DNA of 64,000 nt from Methylobacter sp. (GTDB lineage: Bacteria > Pseudomonadota > Gammaproteobacteria > Methylococcales > Methylomonadaceae): assembly GCA_030679035.1 (NCBI GenBank), contig JAUXTH010000006.1, forward strand, positions 1 to 64,000. The letters run 5' to 3'. Below the pieces are notes generated by a model. That model saw only the letters and a program-made list of their open reading frames with translations. It was not told the DNA's origin and did not search any database. The position numbers and the translations under genes are program-made. Shown in pieces: positions 24,709 through 34,783 of the stretch; the stretch's first letter is position 1; each line of letters opens with the position of its first letter.

Positions 24709-27700
24709 TTAGCCCAACTCGTCAAGCAACGCTTGAGCTATCTTTTTTTGCTCGGCCGTCCCTTGCTCAAGAACTTCCCTGGCAATATCTTTGGCCGCAT
24801 CCGCATCACCCATGTCGACATACGCTTTTGCCAAATCCAGCTTCGTTTCCAGCTCGTCCATATCGGTGAGATCAGAAACACCAAACGCATCATGTTGGCT
24901 GGAGCCCTGCCCGCTTGTTGTTGACGGAAAATCCAAATCAAAATCAAAATCAAAGTCAAAATCACTACTCAAATCATCATTGAAATCTAATGATCTATCC
25001 GCAGAAAAATCAGCATCCTGGTGATTTTTGTCGCCCTTGCCTAACTCGCTAAAATCAAGATCGTCAGATTCTTTTGTTTCAACGTCATTGGAACCAAAAT
25101 CAAAATCAAGTGATTCAAATTCCAGCTCTTTATTAGCTACCGGTGTTTCAGATGGCAGATCCGATAAAGCACTGGACATTGTAAAATCATTATCCGTTTC
25201 ATCGGATTCCGTTGAGAATGAACCTAAATCAAAATCGATGCTTTCTACCTGTGCCCCTGAGGACTTACTTTCGGAACTGCTGGACGCTATGCCGCCTTGA
25301 TCCGCTTCTTCAGCTTTCGCTGAAAATGAGTCTAAATCAAAATCGATGCTTTCTACCTGTGCCCCTGAGGACTTACTTTCGGAACTGCTGGATGCTATGC
25401 CGCCTTGATCCGCTTCTTCAGCTTTCGCTGAAAATGAGCCTAAATCAAAATCGATGCTTTCTACCTGTGCCCCTGATGACTTACTTTCGGAACTGCTGGA
25501 TGCGATGCCGCCTTGATCCGCTTCTTCAGCTTTCGCTGAAAATGAGCCTAAATCAAAATCGATGCTTTCTACCTGTGCCCCTGATGACTTACTTTCGGAA
25601 CTGCTGGATGCGATGCCGCCTTGATCCGCTTTACCGGATTCCTTGGTATCCATTGAAAACGAACTTAAACTAAAATCGATGCTTTCTACCTGTGCGCCTG
25701 GGGACTTACTTTCGGAACTGCTGGATGCGATGACGCCTTGATCCGCTTCACCGGATTCTTTGGTATCCATTGAAAACGAACTTAAATCAAAATCGATGCT
25801 TTCTACCTGTGCGCCTGAGGACGACTTACTTTCGGAACCGCTGGATGCTATGACGCCTTGATCCGCTTCTTCAGCTTTCGCTGAAAATGAGCCTAAATCA
25901 AAATCAATGTCTTCGTTATTTCGCTGCTCATCAACAAAAGAACCGCCTTCAACTTCAAATGAAGTTACGTCAACATCCCGTAAATCATCCTCCGGCTCAG
26001 CTGCTTCCTTGTCAAAATCATCGCCGGCTGATTCCCCGAAAGAAGCCATTCCAGCATTTATATTCTCTTTGTTGAATCCGGCATCAACAGCAATAGCAAC
26101 AACACCCTCATCACTATTTTCAACGGGCGAATTGTCAGACACTGCGAACAAATCATTTCCGGAAGAAAATAATGGCGAATCGGGACAAATTTCACGACCC
26201 ATCTCCGCCGCTTTTTCCCAAAACTCAACCTCATTCCGTTTACCCGCCTCTACCAGTTCATTGGCATAAGCTTCAAAAGCCGCCTTGTTTTCGTTAGCGT
26301 AAAAAACTTCCAGCAACTTCAATTTACATTCATCGCGATTCGGCTGATCGCTAATCGCCTGTCGGATTAATTCTTCGGCCTGCTGATAACGCCCATAAGC
26401 AAGATACACATCGGCTTCAGATATCGGATCGATTTCTCCCTGCTCGGTATCAAATGAGTCAAAATCACTCGGTGTGAATTCGCTTAAGAAAGAACTTTCA
26501 CCAACTGTACCTGCATCATGCTGAACGGCAGCATTATCTTCGACCACCGGCACCGAAATATTTTCAGCCGCCGTCTCTTCAAGCATACTGGAAGAGGCAA
26601 ACATACTTTCTGTATTCGTTTCCTCATCAACCTTGCGTTTCCGCCACCAAAGCCAGCCAAGCAGCGCCAAAATTGCTGCGCCACCGCCCCCCAGATAGTA
26701 CGGATCGAGCAAGCTGCCCGCTTCAGGTTCCGGTTGAACAACTGGTTGAGCAGGCGGCACTGGCGGAGTTGGCTTTACTGGCTGAACCGGCTCAATTGCT
26801 TGAACAGGCTTAGCTGCCTCAGTTGGCGGCACAGGTTCAGCCGGTTGAACGGCTGGTGCCGGCGCAGCTGGCTGAGCAACAGTTTGTTGGGGAGCGGGGC
26901 TTGCTTGATCTGCCGGCTTAGCTGCCGCAACCTCGCCTGGAGCCGTCTGATCCTGAGCAGCAGGAGTTGCCTGGGACTGGTTCTGCAACGCGGCAAGTTG
27001 TTGATCCTTTAAAGCAATCAACTCCTGCATCATCGCCAGTTGTTTTTCCAGCTCTGCTACCTTGCTTTGTATCGCGCGGTCTATCGCCACACCGGATGTT
27101 TTCTTTTCAGCACTTACCTGCTCTGACGTTACCACGGCATTGTCAGTGACCGCCGCCTTGGTTGGGGCAGCCAGCGTTAACTGATTATCAACAGCCCCTT
27201 CGATTTTACTTTGGACTGGCTTTTTCTTTGGCGCCTCAGAGTGAACTGGGGCCGCGTGATTTTTCCAGGCTTTTGTATGCTGGTTGAACTCCGCTAATGC
27301 CTGGTTCCGCGATAATTTTAAAGCTACACTTCTTTCAGGAATATTCAGCATTTTTCCAGCCATTAATGCATGAACATTGCCCTTATAGAATGCATGGGGA
27401 TTTGCCTCATAGAGCGCGAGCATCATTTGCTCTACAGAAATATCATTCTGGCCTCTTGCACGCTCAGCAACGCTCCAAAGCGTGTCGTTTTCAAGCGTGG
27501 GTCCATATTGACCTTCAGTGCTTGGTCCATTCGCATGCGCTTGAGCACTAACCGCCGGTGGTTGCACATAGTTTTGGGCGCTGGTTGAAACCGGAATGGT
27601 CGCTTGATTATAAACAGACGGAGGATCCACCAATACAGTGAACTCACGATACAAATTGCCTTTGGGCCAACTTACTTCCAACAGGAAGTCTAAAAAGGGT

Positions 27701-28029
27701 TCTTTTAACGCTTCCTTCGAAGTCAACTTAATAACCGCCGAGCCATTAGACTGTGTAATGGTTTCAAATTTAATTTTCGACAGGAAATAAGTCCATGACA
27801 CGCCCGCCTCATCAAATTTCTCCGGCGGTGCCAAATTGACCTTGATCTCAGATACACTCTCGCCTGACAATGTTAACGCAATCTCAGCATCCAGATTTTG
27901 ATTAAGAGCCGAATGCAACTTAATCTCGCCTATCCCTAATGGATGTCCGCTAGCCGGTGCCAGTAACGATACAACGGCTAAAGTTTTAGTTAAAAAACGC
28001 ACCTTGCTCTTCTTCACAATAGTTACCAC
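24709..28029 (-). CDS. fimV: FimV/HubP-type polar organiser protein
   Basis: A 1106-residue inner-membrane protein of the FimV/HubP family. N-terminal signal (ending near residue 29, LAPASGHPLG), FimV N-terminal domain (GEIKLHSALNQNLDAEIALT), a LysM-like peptidoglycan-binding segment around 180-230 (DTLWSVAERARGQNDISVEQ), a coiled coil near 320-350, a Pro-rich stretch near 370-435, one membrane helix at about 447-463 (GGGGAAILALLGWLWW), a long acidic cytoplasmic part, and the C-terminal FimV domain (ETKLDLAKAYVDMGDADAAK). The cytoplasmic part contains tandem repeats, described separately. Such proteins localise type IV pili, flagella and chemosensory arrays to the pole. It lies 42 bases after asd on the same strand, the usual neighbour. 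Confidence 0.93.
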   Translation of the reverse strand: MVTIVKKSKVRFLTKTLAVVSLLAPASGHPLGIGEIKLHSALNQNLDAEIALTLSGESVSEIKVNLAPPEKFDEAGVSWTYFLSKIKFETITQSNGSAVIKLTSKEALKEPFLDFLLEVSWPKGNLYREFTVLVDPPSVYNQATIPVSTSAQNYVQPPAVSAQAHANGPSTEGQYGPTLENDTLWSVAERARGQNDISVEQMMLALYEANPHAFYKGNVHALMAGKMLNIPERSVALKLSRNQALAEFNQHTKAWKNHAAPVHSEAPKKKPVQSKIEGAVDNQLTLAAPTKAAVTDNAVVTSEQVSAEKKTSGVAIDRAIQSKVAELEKQLAMMQELIALKDQQLAALQNQSQATPAAQDQTAPGEVAAAKPADQASPAPQQTVAQPAAPAPAVQPAEPVPPTEAAKPVQAIEPVQPVKPTPPVPPAQPVVQPEPEAGSLLDPYYLGGGGAAILALLGWLWWRKRKVDEETNTESMFASSSMLEETAAENISVPVVEDNAAVQHDAGTVGESSFLSEFTPSDFDSFDTEQGEIDPISEADVYLAYGRYQQAEELIRQAISDQPNRDECKLKLLEVFYANENKAAFEAYANELVEAGKRNEVEFWEKAAEMGREICPDSPLFSSGNDLFAVSDNSPVENSDEGVVAIAVDAGFNKENINAGMASFGESAGDDFDKEAAEPEDDLRDVDVTSFEVEGGSFVDEQRNNEDIDFDLGSFSAKAEEADQGVIASSGSESKSSSGAQVESIDFDLSSFSMDTKESGEADQGVIASSSSESKSPGAQVESIDFSLSSFSMDTKESGKADQGGIASSSSESKSSGAQVESIDFDLGSFSAKAEEADQGGIASSSSESKSSGAQVESIDFDLGSFSAKAEEADQGGIASSSSESKSSGAQVESIDFDLDSFSAKAEEADQGGIASSSSESKSSGAQVESIDFDLGSFSTESDETDNDFTMSSALSDLPSETPVANKELEFESLDFDFGSNDVETKESDDLDFSELGKGDKNHQDADFSADRSLDFNDDLSSDFDFDFDFDLDFPSTTSGQGSSQHDAFGVSDLTDMDELETKLDLAKAYVDMGDADAAKDIAREVLEQGTAEQKKIAQALLDELG
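25205..25915. repeat. Tandem 108/117-base repeats inside fimV
   Basis: The phrase CTTTCTACCTGTGC recurs at 25241, 25349, 25457, 25565, 25682 and 25799, that is three steps of 108 bases and two of 117 bases. They encode acidic 36- or 39-residue units containing VESIDFDLGSFSAKAEEAD. The first four copies are nearly identical in DNA, indicating recent expansion. The extra 9 bases add three residues (a TKESG-type variant replaces AKAEE). Confidence 0.95.
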
Positions 28030-28071
28030 AGTCTCTTACCGCGTCCAATCAAATATGTAGACAAGCTTAGT

Positions 28072-29094
28072 CTAGATGTAATTTTTTACCAGCACTTCTG
28101 CTATTTGCACACTGTTTAAAGCCGCGCCTTTTCGAACATTATCACCCACCACCCATAAATCAATTCCTTGGGGGTGCGATATATCTTCCCGGATACGTCC
28201 CACAAACACATCATCATTGCCTGAAGACTCGGTCACCGCCGTTGGATAACCTCCGTCTTTGCGCTCATCCATCACCGTCACACCGGGCGCTTTTTCAAGC
28301 AAGGCTCTGACTGTCGCTATATCAATTTTTTCACGGGTCTCAATATGCACGGCCTCGGAGTGCCCGTAAAAAACCGGAACCCGCACTGCTGTGGCATTAA
28401 CCAAAACGCTGTCATCACCCAGGATTTTTTGGGTTTCCCAAACCATCTTCATTTCTTCCTTGGTGTAACCGTTGTCCATGAACACGTCAATCTGCGGCAA
28501 CACGTTAAAAGCAATCTGTTTGGGGTAGACGTTGGTAATAATGGGCTGCATATTAAGCAGACTGGTGGTTTGCTTCACCAGCTCTTCGATGGCTTCTTTG
28601 CCGGTACCGGAAACAGCCTGATAGGTGCACACATTGATCCGGGCAATTCCCACCGCATCGTAAATGGGCTTTAACGCCACCAGCATCTGAATGGTCGAAC
28701 AATTGGGATTAGCGATAATGCCGCGATTTTTATAATCGGCTATTTTTTCGGGATTGACCTCCGGCACCACCAGCGGAATATCGTCGTCATAACGAAACTG
28801 CGAGGTGTTATCGATAACAATACAACCGGCCGCGGCAGCCTTGGGCGCATATTCCGCTGAAACCGATGCCCCCGGTGAAAACAAACCGATTTGCGCCTTT
28901 GAGAAATCAAACGTAGCCAAATCCTTTACGACTAAAGATCCGCCTTTAAAAGGGATTCTTTTGCCCGCCGAATTGCTGCTGGCCAACGCATAAACCTCGC
29001 CGACAGGGAAATCGCGCTCTTCCAGAATAGACAGCATGGCCTCGCCAACCGCGCCGGTAGCGCCAACCACCGCAACATTATATAACTTGGTCAC
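28072..29094 (-). CDS. asd: Aspartate-semialdehyde dehydrogenase
   Basis: A 340-residue enzyme that reduces aspartyl phosphate to aspartate semialdehyde with NADPH, the branch point to lysine, diaminopimelate, threonine and methionine. N-terminal nucleotide-binding motif VAVVGATGAVGEAMLSILEE, catalytic Cys in NPNCSTIQM at about residue 131, and substrate-binding residues in NVCTYQAVSGTGKEAIEEL and YGHSEAVHIET. Length and the neighbouring fimV are standard for gammaproteobacteria. Confidence 0.97.
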   Translation of the reverse strand: MTKLYNVAVVGATGAVGEAMLSILEERDFPVGEVYALASSNSAGKRIPFKGGSLVVKDLATFDFSKAQIGLFSPGASVSAEYAPKAAAAGCIVIDNTSQFRYDDDIPLVVPEVNPEKIADYKNRGIIANPNCSTIQMLVALKPIYDAVGIARINVCTYQAVSGTGKEAIEELVKQTTSLLNMQPIITNVYPKQIAFNVLPQIDVFMDNGYTKEEMKMVWETQKILGDDSVLVNATAVRVPVFYGHSEAVHIETREKIDIATVRALLEKAPGVTVMDERKDGGYPTAVTESSGNDDVFVGRIREDISHPQGIDLWVVGDNVRKGAALNSVQIAEVLVKNYI

Positions 29095-29199
29095 TTAACC
29101 ACCCTTCCTTACCACTGAAACCTTCTTTGTCATTAACTTTAAAAACCTTTTATTCTGAAATTTGAACACCGATTATCACGATGTATTTTGTTCTCGCCA

Positions 29200-29868
<669 letters not shown>

Positions 29869-30027
29869 TTAGACTCTAAAAACACTCGTGTAGGTTGGGT
29901 TAGTTTAAATCCACCGACAAAACCAAACCATGACTGATTATTTTATAACACATCAAATTTTATCTCTTGTAAAAATACGCTTATATCCCTATTCTTAACC
30001 GATTTTTTTACATTCAGGAGAATAATA

Positions 30028-30504
30028 ATGCGTGTTGAAGATTTAATGACTTCAAAAGTATTTACAGTCGAGCAACACGATTTGATTGATCGTGTCTTTT
30101 TCTTAATTCATTACGAAAGAATTCGTCACTTACCCGTCGTTGAAAAAGGCAAAGTTATCGGAATTGTATCCGACCGGGATCTATACAAAGCCCTCGGCCC
30201 CAAAAGCAATTCTAACGCAATTGAAACGGCAACCGGCACAGGTGCCACAGAACTGCATGTAATCCCGAAAAAAGTGCAACATATCATGCACCGGGGAGTC
30301 ATAACCGTTACCCGTGACACTTACGCATCGGAAGCGGCTTCGATCATGGCCGATAATAAAATCGGCGCATTGCCTGTCGTCGATAAAGACAACAAACTGC
30401 TTGGCATCCTATCCTCCACCGACATACTCCGGGTTTTCTCAAAAATCGAAAAAGCCAGCGAAGCAAGGGAGAAAAGAATCGCGGCCGGCGTCAGCCATAA
30501 ATAA
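30028..30504 (+). CDS. Tandem CBS-domain protein
   Basis: A 158-residue protein made of two CBS domains: residues about 1-60 (MRVEDLMTSKVFTVEQHDLI, RHLPVVEKGKVIGIVSDRDL) and about 85-140 (KVQHIMHRGVITVTRDTYAS, IGALPVVDKDNKLLGILSST), with a short basic helical tail. CBS pairs bind adenine nucleotides and act as energy sensors or regulate partner proteins. No partner is fused or clearly linked. A strong AGGAGAATAATA site precedes the ATG, and a terminator follows. Confidence 0.93.
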   Translation: MRVEDLMTSKVFTVEQHDLIDRVFFLIHYERIRHLPVVEKGKVIGIVSDRDLYKALGPKSNSNAIETATGTGATELHVIPKKVQHIMHRGVITVTRDTYASEAASIMADNKIGALPVVDKDNKLLGILSSTDILRVFSKIEKASEAREKRIAAGVSHK

Positions 30505-30528
30505 AACGATGTAAACTTACGTCACCCC

Positions 30529-30556
30529 AAAAGCCCCTGTGTAACGGGGCTTTTTT
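30529..30556 (+). terminator. Rho-independent terminator after the CBS gene
   Basis: AAAAGCCCC (30529-30537) pairs with GGGGCTTTT (30546-30554) around an 8-base loop, followed by further T residues. It lies 25 bases after the stop codon. Confidence 0.93.
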
Positions 30557-30576
30557 GTTTTAACCGGCAACCCACC

Positions 30577-31143
30577 ATGACCCATCAAACTATTACAGAC
30601 CAAAACATTAAAGCCGCAACGCAAGCCTGGTTGAAATCCGTCATCATTGAGTACGGCATCTGCCCGTTCGCAAAGCGAGAACAGGATCGAGGCAGTATTT
30701 ATTTCAGCGTCAATCACGACACAGAAATAGAAAACTGCTTACTGAATCTGATACTTGAATGTGACCGACTGGACGCCGAACCGGAGATTGAAACCACATT
30801 GCTGATTTATGCCGACGCGTTTACAGAATTCGACGATTACCTGGATTTTGTTGAAATCGCCGAATCACTGTTGGCCGAGCAAGGTTATGAAGGCACTTAC
30901 CAGCTGGCAAGCTTCCATCCCGATTACTGCTTCCAAGGCAGCGATCCAGACGATGCCGCAAATTACACCAACCGCTCACCCTACCCGATGCTGCATCTGC
31001 TGCGGGAAACCAGCATAGAGCGGGCCGTAGCCAGCTATCCTGATCCGGAAAGCATCCCGCAACACAATATTGAATTAACCCGAAAACTCGGATTAGCCAA
31101 AGTGCAGGCTTTATTAGCGGCCTGCTATCCGGCTAAGCCATAA
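30577..31143 (+). CDS. DUF1415 family protein
   Basis: A 188-residue cytoplasmic protein of the DUF1415 family. The signature is VIIEYGICPFAKREQDRGSI at about residues 23-42 and FHPDYCFQGSDPDDAANYTN followed by RSPYPMLHLLRE. Length is typical. Function is unknown; members are widespread in Proteobacteria. It follows the CBS terminator and is convergent with the acidic TPR protein, whose stop lies 18 bases away. Confidence 0.92.
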   Translation: MTHQTITDQNIKAATQAWLKSVIIEYGICPFAKREQDRGSIYFSVNHDTEIENCLLNLILECDRLDAEPEIETTLLIYADAFTEFDDYLDFVEIAESLLAEQGYEGTYQLASFHPDYCFQGSDPDDAANYTNRSPYPMLHLLRETSIERAVASYPDPESIPQHNIELTRKLGLAKVQALLAACYPAKP

Positions 31144-31161
31144 TTTAAAGCCCTTAAAGAA

Positions 31162-32067
31162 CTACTTAACTTCTTCCACTGCGGCATCAGCTTCAGCCGC
31201 AACTTCGGTTTTTTCGGTTTCTGGTGCATCTTCATCGGCTAGTGCTTTATGCTCAATAACGACTTCGGAGTCGTTAATCACAGCATCAACTTCTTCGCTT
31301 TCAGCTGCATCTTGCACAGAATCAACTTCAACCTTTTCAGCTATCGGCGCATCAGCAACAACTTCAGATTCCGCAACAACGGCCTCTTCCACAACTTCGG
31401 CATTTTCAGTCGGCGCGGCTTCTTCGACAACCGCCCCTTTAATTTCAACAACCGGTTCCGGCTCTTTATTTAAAGAATCCATAAAATCGACAAACCAGTC
31501 CTGGTAGATAACGCCGCTCATATCCGGATCTGCAAGAATATCGGCGGGAACCGGTAAACTGCCCTTCCCCTTAGAGATTTCCAACGCGTTCAAGCATGCC
31601 TCTTTGTCGCTCCGTAAACCATAGATGCAGGCCAGATTATAAGAAGCCGAACCAGCCTGGATCGCATTGGCTTTTTCAAAATAGTTTTGAGCTCGACCAT
31701 ACAAGCTATCCGTGGGGCCAACCCCTTTAACACGCGCCAATTCCATATAAGCCACGCCGCCATCGATTGCCGCGCCCAGATAGGCCGGTTCAATCGTCAG
31801 GCAAAAAGAGAATTTAGCAATAGCATCCTGATAAAGCCTGGCCGCCTCATCGCCCCGCTTGGTTCTCGCCTGATGCAGCAAAGCAAAGCCCCAGTTATAT
31901 AAAGCCTCGGCAATTACCGGCTCGTTAGACACAACCTCGGCGTAGTCCTGATAGGCTTTTTTAAACAATTGATCGGCCATACTGCCTTCACTGCTACGCG
32001 CCTCCGTGGTTTGCTTGATAGCAGTTTTCAGCCTGGATTTCTTTGTTATTGACTCAAAAAACGACAT
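31162..32067 (-). CDS. TPR protein with acidic tail
   Basis: A 301-residue cytoplasmic protein. Residues about 45-200 contain TPR-like units with a distinctive pattern, ALYNWGFALLHQARTKRGDE then AARLYQDAIAKFSFCLTIEP, and a closing module ASYNLACIYGLRSDKEACLN. Residues about 210-301 are very acidic and low in complexity (runs of Glu, Val and Ala). The same 44-residue TPR pattern and closing module occur in the SIR2 protein at 36036-38117. The role is unknown; the acidic tail may bind basic partners. A separate promoter is likely, since the neighbours are on the other strand. Confidence 0.82.
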   Translation of the reverse strand: MSFFESITKKSRLKTAIKQTTEARSSEGSMADQLFKKAYQDYAEVVSNEPVIAEALYNWGFALLHQARTKRGDEAARLYQDAIAKFSFCLTIEPAYLGAAIDGGVAYMELARVKGVGPTDSLYGRAQNYFEKANAIQAGSASYNLACIYGLRSDKEACLNALEISKGKGSLPVPADILADPDMSGVIYQDWFVDFMDSLNKEPEPVVEIKGAVVEEAAPTENAEVVEEAVVAESEVVADAPIAEKVEVDSVQDAAESEEVDAVINDSEVVIEHKALADEDAPETEKTEVAAEADAAVEEVK

Positions 32068-32189
32068 GATTTATCTCTCTTGGCTTAGTAATTTATAATC
32101 GCACGCTATAGAATAACAGCTGACCAGATAACGACACCATTCAAAAATGTGTGAATAACACATTACCTACCGACAATGAAGAGAAAACC

Positions 32190-32489
32190 ATGAATGAATC
32201 AAACGGATATGATATTGCCAGGGAAAAGGTAAATATGGAAACATCCCAAATCGCCTGGAAGGAATTGCAGCGCTTTTTTGCCAGCGGTTCTGCGGTGTAC
32301 GTCGCTCCAGAGCTGGATTTAGTCGATGTCGCCTACCAGTTTTCGATCGACAATAAAGACCAAGTTGCATCATGGATGCAAAGCCATCAGGTTGCGTTGG
32401 TATCCGATCAACAGGCAACCGCCTGGTTTGAGGCAGATGCCGAGGTGTGGGCTGTTGTAGTAAAGCCCTGGATATTGGTTCAGGAATAA
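32190..32489 (+). CDS. DUF2288 family protein
   Basis: A 99-residue protein of the DUF2288 family, recognised by ETSQIAWKELQRFFASGSAV, ELDLVDVAYQFSIDNKDQVA and the C-terminal WAVVVKPWILVQE. The frame is open from a GTG at 32151 (112 residues), but ATG 32190 has a GAAGAG purine run 6 bases upstream and fits the family length. Function is unknown. It stands alone. Confidence 0.9.
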   Translation: MNESNGYDIAREKVNMETSQIAWKELQRFFASGSAVYVAPELDLVDVAYQFSIDNKDQVASWMQSHQVALVSDQQATAWFEADAEVWAVVVKPWILVQE

Positions 32490-32555
32490 GTCACACCATT
32501 TTGGACGGTACCGGGCGAGAAACAATCCCGCCCAGCTTATCTCCTCCGTCCTTAG

Positions 32556-32966
32556 TTATTCTTTTTGCTTAAAAGTATCCGTTCCGGCATTGGTGTTATT
32601 CCATGCAGAACTTCCACCATTTACCAGATACCATAGCGTGGTTATCTTTTTAGTGCTGCTGTCATATGTCCCTGTCCAACTGGTAATTGTTTTTAATCCG
32701 GTCCAGCCTACGGTGAATGCGATGCCGCTCTGATTGCAAAAACCAACGAGAGGGCCGCTCGCGCCTGACCCACTACCGTCTTTATATGTACCAGTGACAT
32801 TTCCACTGCTATCGACCTTTAAAGTTGCAGTAGAACCGAGCTCGTTTTTCCAAGTGGCGGTAGTGCCGGAAGCTTGCATAGCGCATGTAACTGAAGCTGC
32901 TGATGCCTCAGCCATTGCAACCCCCAACAATAAAATCGCCGCCATACCCGTATAGAATTTATTCAT
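32556..32966 (-). CDS. Secreted avidin-family biotin-binding protein
   Basis: A 136-residue precursor with a clear signal peptide (residues 1-23, cut likely after ASA). The mature part follows streptavidin strand by strand. N41, L43 and S45 in TWKNELGST match streptavidin N23, L25 and S27; Y61 in GTY matches Y43; W88 in FTVGW matches W79; W97 in TSWTGTY matches W92; W112 and L114 in TTLWYL match W108 and L110; W122 matches W120; D130 in GTDTF matches D128. Streptavidin S45 is replaced by D63, and the loop after W88 is short, as in dimeric bacterial avidins. C28 and C77 could form a disulfide. It is a lone reverse-strand gene with no biotin genes nearby. Possible roles are biotin scavenging or biotin denial to other microbes, by inference. 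Confidence 0.87.
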   Translation of the reverse strand: MNKFYTGMAAILLLGVAMAEASAASVTCAMQASGTTATWKNELGSTATLKVDSSGNVTGTYKDGSGSGASGPLVGFCNQSGIAFTVGWTGLKTITSWTGTYDSSTKKITTLWYLVNGGSSAWNNTNAGTDTFKQKE

Positions 32967-33226
32967 GTTTATCTCCAGTTGTATTAGTTTTTGAAATTTT
33001 CATTCGTAAGTACAACTAATGGAGCTAAGCTCATGAATGCAATCTATAGCTCACAAAATGCTGCACATCGTCATGATCGCTAGGCCGCAGAGACAGCGGC
33101 CTGTGTTAGCCAATCTGACGATCAATACAGTGTGTCACAAGAAATCGCCGGCGTATGCCGGTCAAAGCTGAACTTTTTGTAAGCTTAGAGATAGCCTCTA
33201 AAATAATTAACGAAATCCCTTTTGCC
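32967..33226. other. Avidin upstream region and rhlE 3' region
   Basis: A 260-base gap. A short hairpin, AGGCCGC / GCGGCCT (33082-33104), lies in it and could serve as a weak terminator for rhlE on the reverse strand, although a T run is missing. The avidin promoter must lie near 32970-33060; I could not place boxes with confidence. A second small inverted pair (GCCGGCGTATGCCGGT near 33147) is present. Confidence 0.4.
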
Positions 33227-34552
33227 TTAAACCTTACCCCTGGAGCCTGACCTTCCCTTGCCTCTTGAATCGATCCGTTTACTATCAGGCTGTTTAACAC
33301 CGCGAACCGTCGGTTTAGCGCCGCGAGACGCCGGTTTTTTAGTATGCCGCATATCCTTTTTGCCGGTCGTTTTATTGGGCGCATTCTTTTTCGGCGCATC
33401 CATCACCTTCAACGAAACCGGCTCATAACCGGTATCGGCCACACGCGGGATTTGCCGCTTGAGTAGTTTCTCAATTTCCACCAGCATCCAGGCTTCTTCA
33501 GGGCACACCAGCGACAAGGCCTCGCCGCTTGAACCAGCGCGTCCGGTGCGGCCAATTCGGTGGATATAATCTTCCGGCACCTGCGGCACATCGAAATTCA
33601 CCACATGCGGCAAGTCGTCAATATCCAGCCCGCGCGCGGCAATGTCGGTCGCAACCAGCACCGAAACCTTGCCGGTTTTAAACTGCTCCAGCGCCTTGTT
33701 TCGTGCGCCCTGCGTTTTATCGCCATGCAACGCCGCAGTGCGGATGCCGTCCTCAATCAGCTGCTTTTCCAGACGGTCGGCACCGTGCTTAGTGCGCACA
33801 AAAACCAAAACCTGCTTCCAGTTATTGCTGCCGATCAGGTAAGACAATAATTCACGCTTGTACTCGCGGCCAATGCCGTAAACGCGTTCCGAGACATTTT
33901 CAGCCGTGGCATTTTGCTTGGCGACTTCAACTTCAACGGGGTTGTTCAACAACTGCGCCGCCAGCGATTTGATCGCATTAGGCACGGTCGCAGAAAACAA
34001 CAGGCTCTGCCGTTTTTTGGGTAGCAGCGCCATCAGTTGCTTGATATCGGGCAGAAAACCCATATCGAGCATACGGTCCGCTTCATCCAGCACCAGCACT
34101 TCCACGTTGGACAGGTTGATATTGCGCTGCTGCACATGGTCGATCAAGCGCCCCGGCGTCGCCACCACAATGTCGCAACCCCGGCGCAACTGACGGGTCT
34201 GGATGCCGATACTCGCGCCGCCGATCACCGCTTCCGCATGGAACGGCAAATGTGCGCCGTAGGTTTTTACACTTTCATACACCTGCGCGGCCAATTCACG
34301 GGTCGGCACTAAAATCAGCGCACGAACGCGGCGCGGCTTTTGATGCGGGTCGTGATTTTCAGCCAGCCGTTGCAATAACGGCAAGGTAAAACTGGCGGTT
34401 TTTCCTGTGCCGGTTTGTGCGCCTGCCAGCACATCCTTGCCTTCAAGGATCAGTGGAATGGCTTTTTGTTGTACCGGCGTTGGCGTGACATAGCCCTGAT
34501 CGGCTACGGCTTTAAGGAGTTCGTCGGCTAAACCGAGCTGGGCGAAAGACAT
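33227..34552 (-). CDS. rhlE: DEAD-box RNA helicase, RhlE type
   Basis: A 441-residue ATP-dependent RNA helicase. Q motif [20 protein letters not shown] then [10 protein letters not shown]; motif [11 protein letters not shown]; motif [18 protein letters not shown]; motif III SAT; motif [12 protein letters not shown]. The last about 65 residues are a basic, Gly/Lys/Arg-rich disordered tail typical of RhlE and likely binds RNA. Known roles are ribosome assembly and mRNA turnover, often cold-linked. Confidence 0.95.
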   Translation of the reverse strand: MSFAQLGLADELLKAVADQGYVTPTPVQQKAIPLILEGKDVLAGAQTGTGKTASFTLPLLQRLAENHDPHQKPRRVRALILVPTRELAAQVYESVKTYGAHLPFHAEAVIGGASIGIQTRQLRRGCDIVVATPGRLIDHVQQRNINLSNVEVLVLDEADRMLDMGFLPDIKQLMALLPKKRQSLLFSATVPNAIKSLAAQLLNNPVEVEVAKQNATAENVSERVYGIGREYKRELLSYLIGSNNWKQVLVFVRTKHGADRLEKQLIEDGIRTAALHGDKTQGARNKALEQFKTGKVSVLVATDIAARGLDIDDLPHVVNFDVPQVPEDYIHRIGRTGRAGSSGEALSLVCPEEAWMLVEIEKLLKRQIPRVADTGYEPVSLKVMDAPKKNAPNKTTGKKDMRHTKKPASRGAKPTVRGVKQPDSKRIDSRGKGRSGSRGKV

Positions 34553-34567
34553 TTTTGAAATCTCAGG

Positions 34568-34783
34568 TGATTAAGGTGAAAGATAAAAGGCTAAGGGCGA
34601 AAGGCGGCTCCCAGCCGGACGGGGCATGTTGCCCCGTCCGAAACGTTTTGCTTTGATTAAATGTAGCTATTTCGCTTAGGCATCGCAGAAACGTTAGTGA
34701 CGGGATTACAAATCCCGTCACGCTTGAACTCAATATCTCACGCGGCTTTTTTCGCCTTTCGTCTTGAGCCTTTCGCCTGCTTT
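34568..34783. repeat. Intergenic palindromes between moaA and rhlE
   Basis: Two perfect hairpins: CGGACGGGGCA / TGCCCCGTCCG (34616-34640, 3-base loop) and GTGACGGGATT / AATCCCGTCAC (34697-34721, 3-base loop). Neither has a long T run, so they look like REP-type repeats more than terminators. On either side lie short GGCGAAAGG-type repeats (34575-34603 and 34748-34783). The latter abut the moaA stop codon and recur at 40011-40046 by the argJ stop. Confidence 0.8.

Noticed and set aside
25212-25673. Repetitive + strand frame and possible CRISPR-like array inside fimV
   Set aside because: The 108-base periodicity has no spacers and keeps the fimV reading frame; both the + strand frame and the array-like look are consequences of the protein repeat.
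34616-34721. Hairpins between moaA and rhlE as terminators
   Set aside because: Both are perfect stems but lack a T run on the needed strand, so they are listed as repeats.
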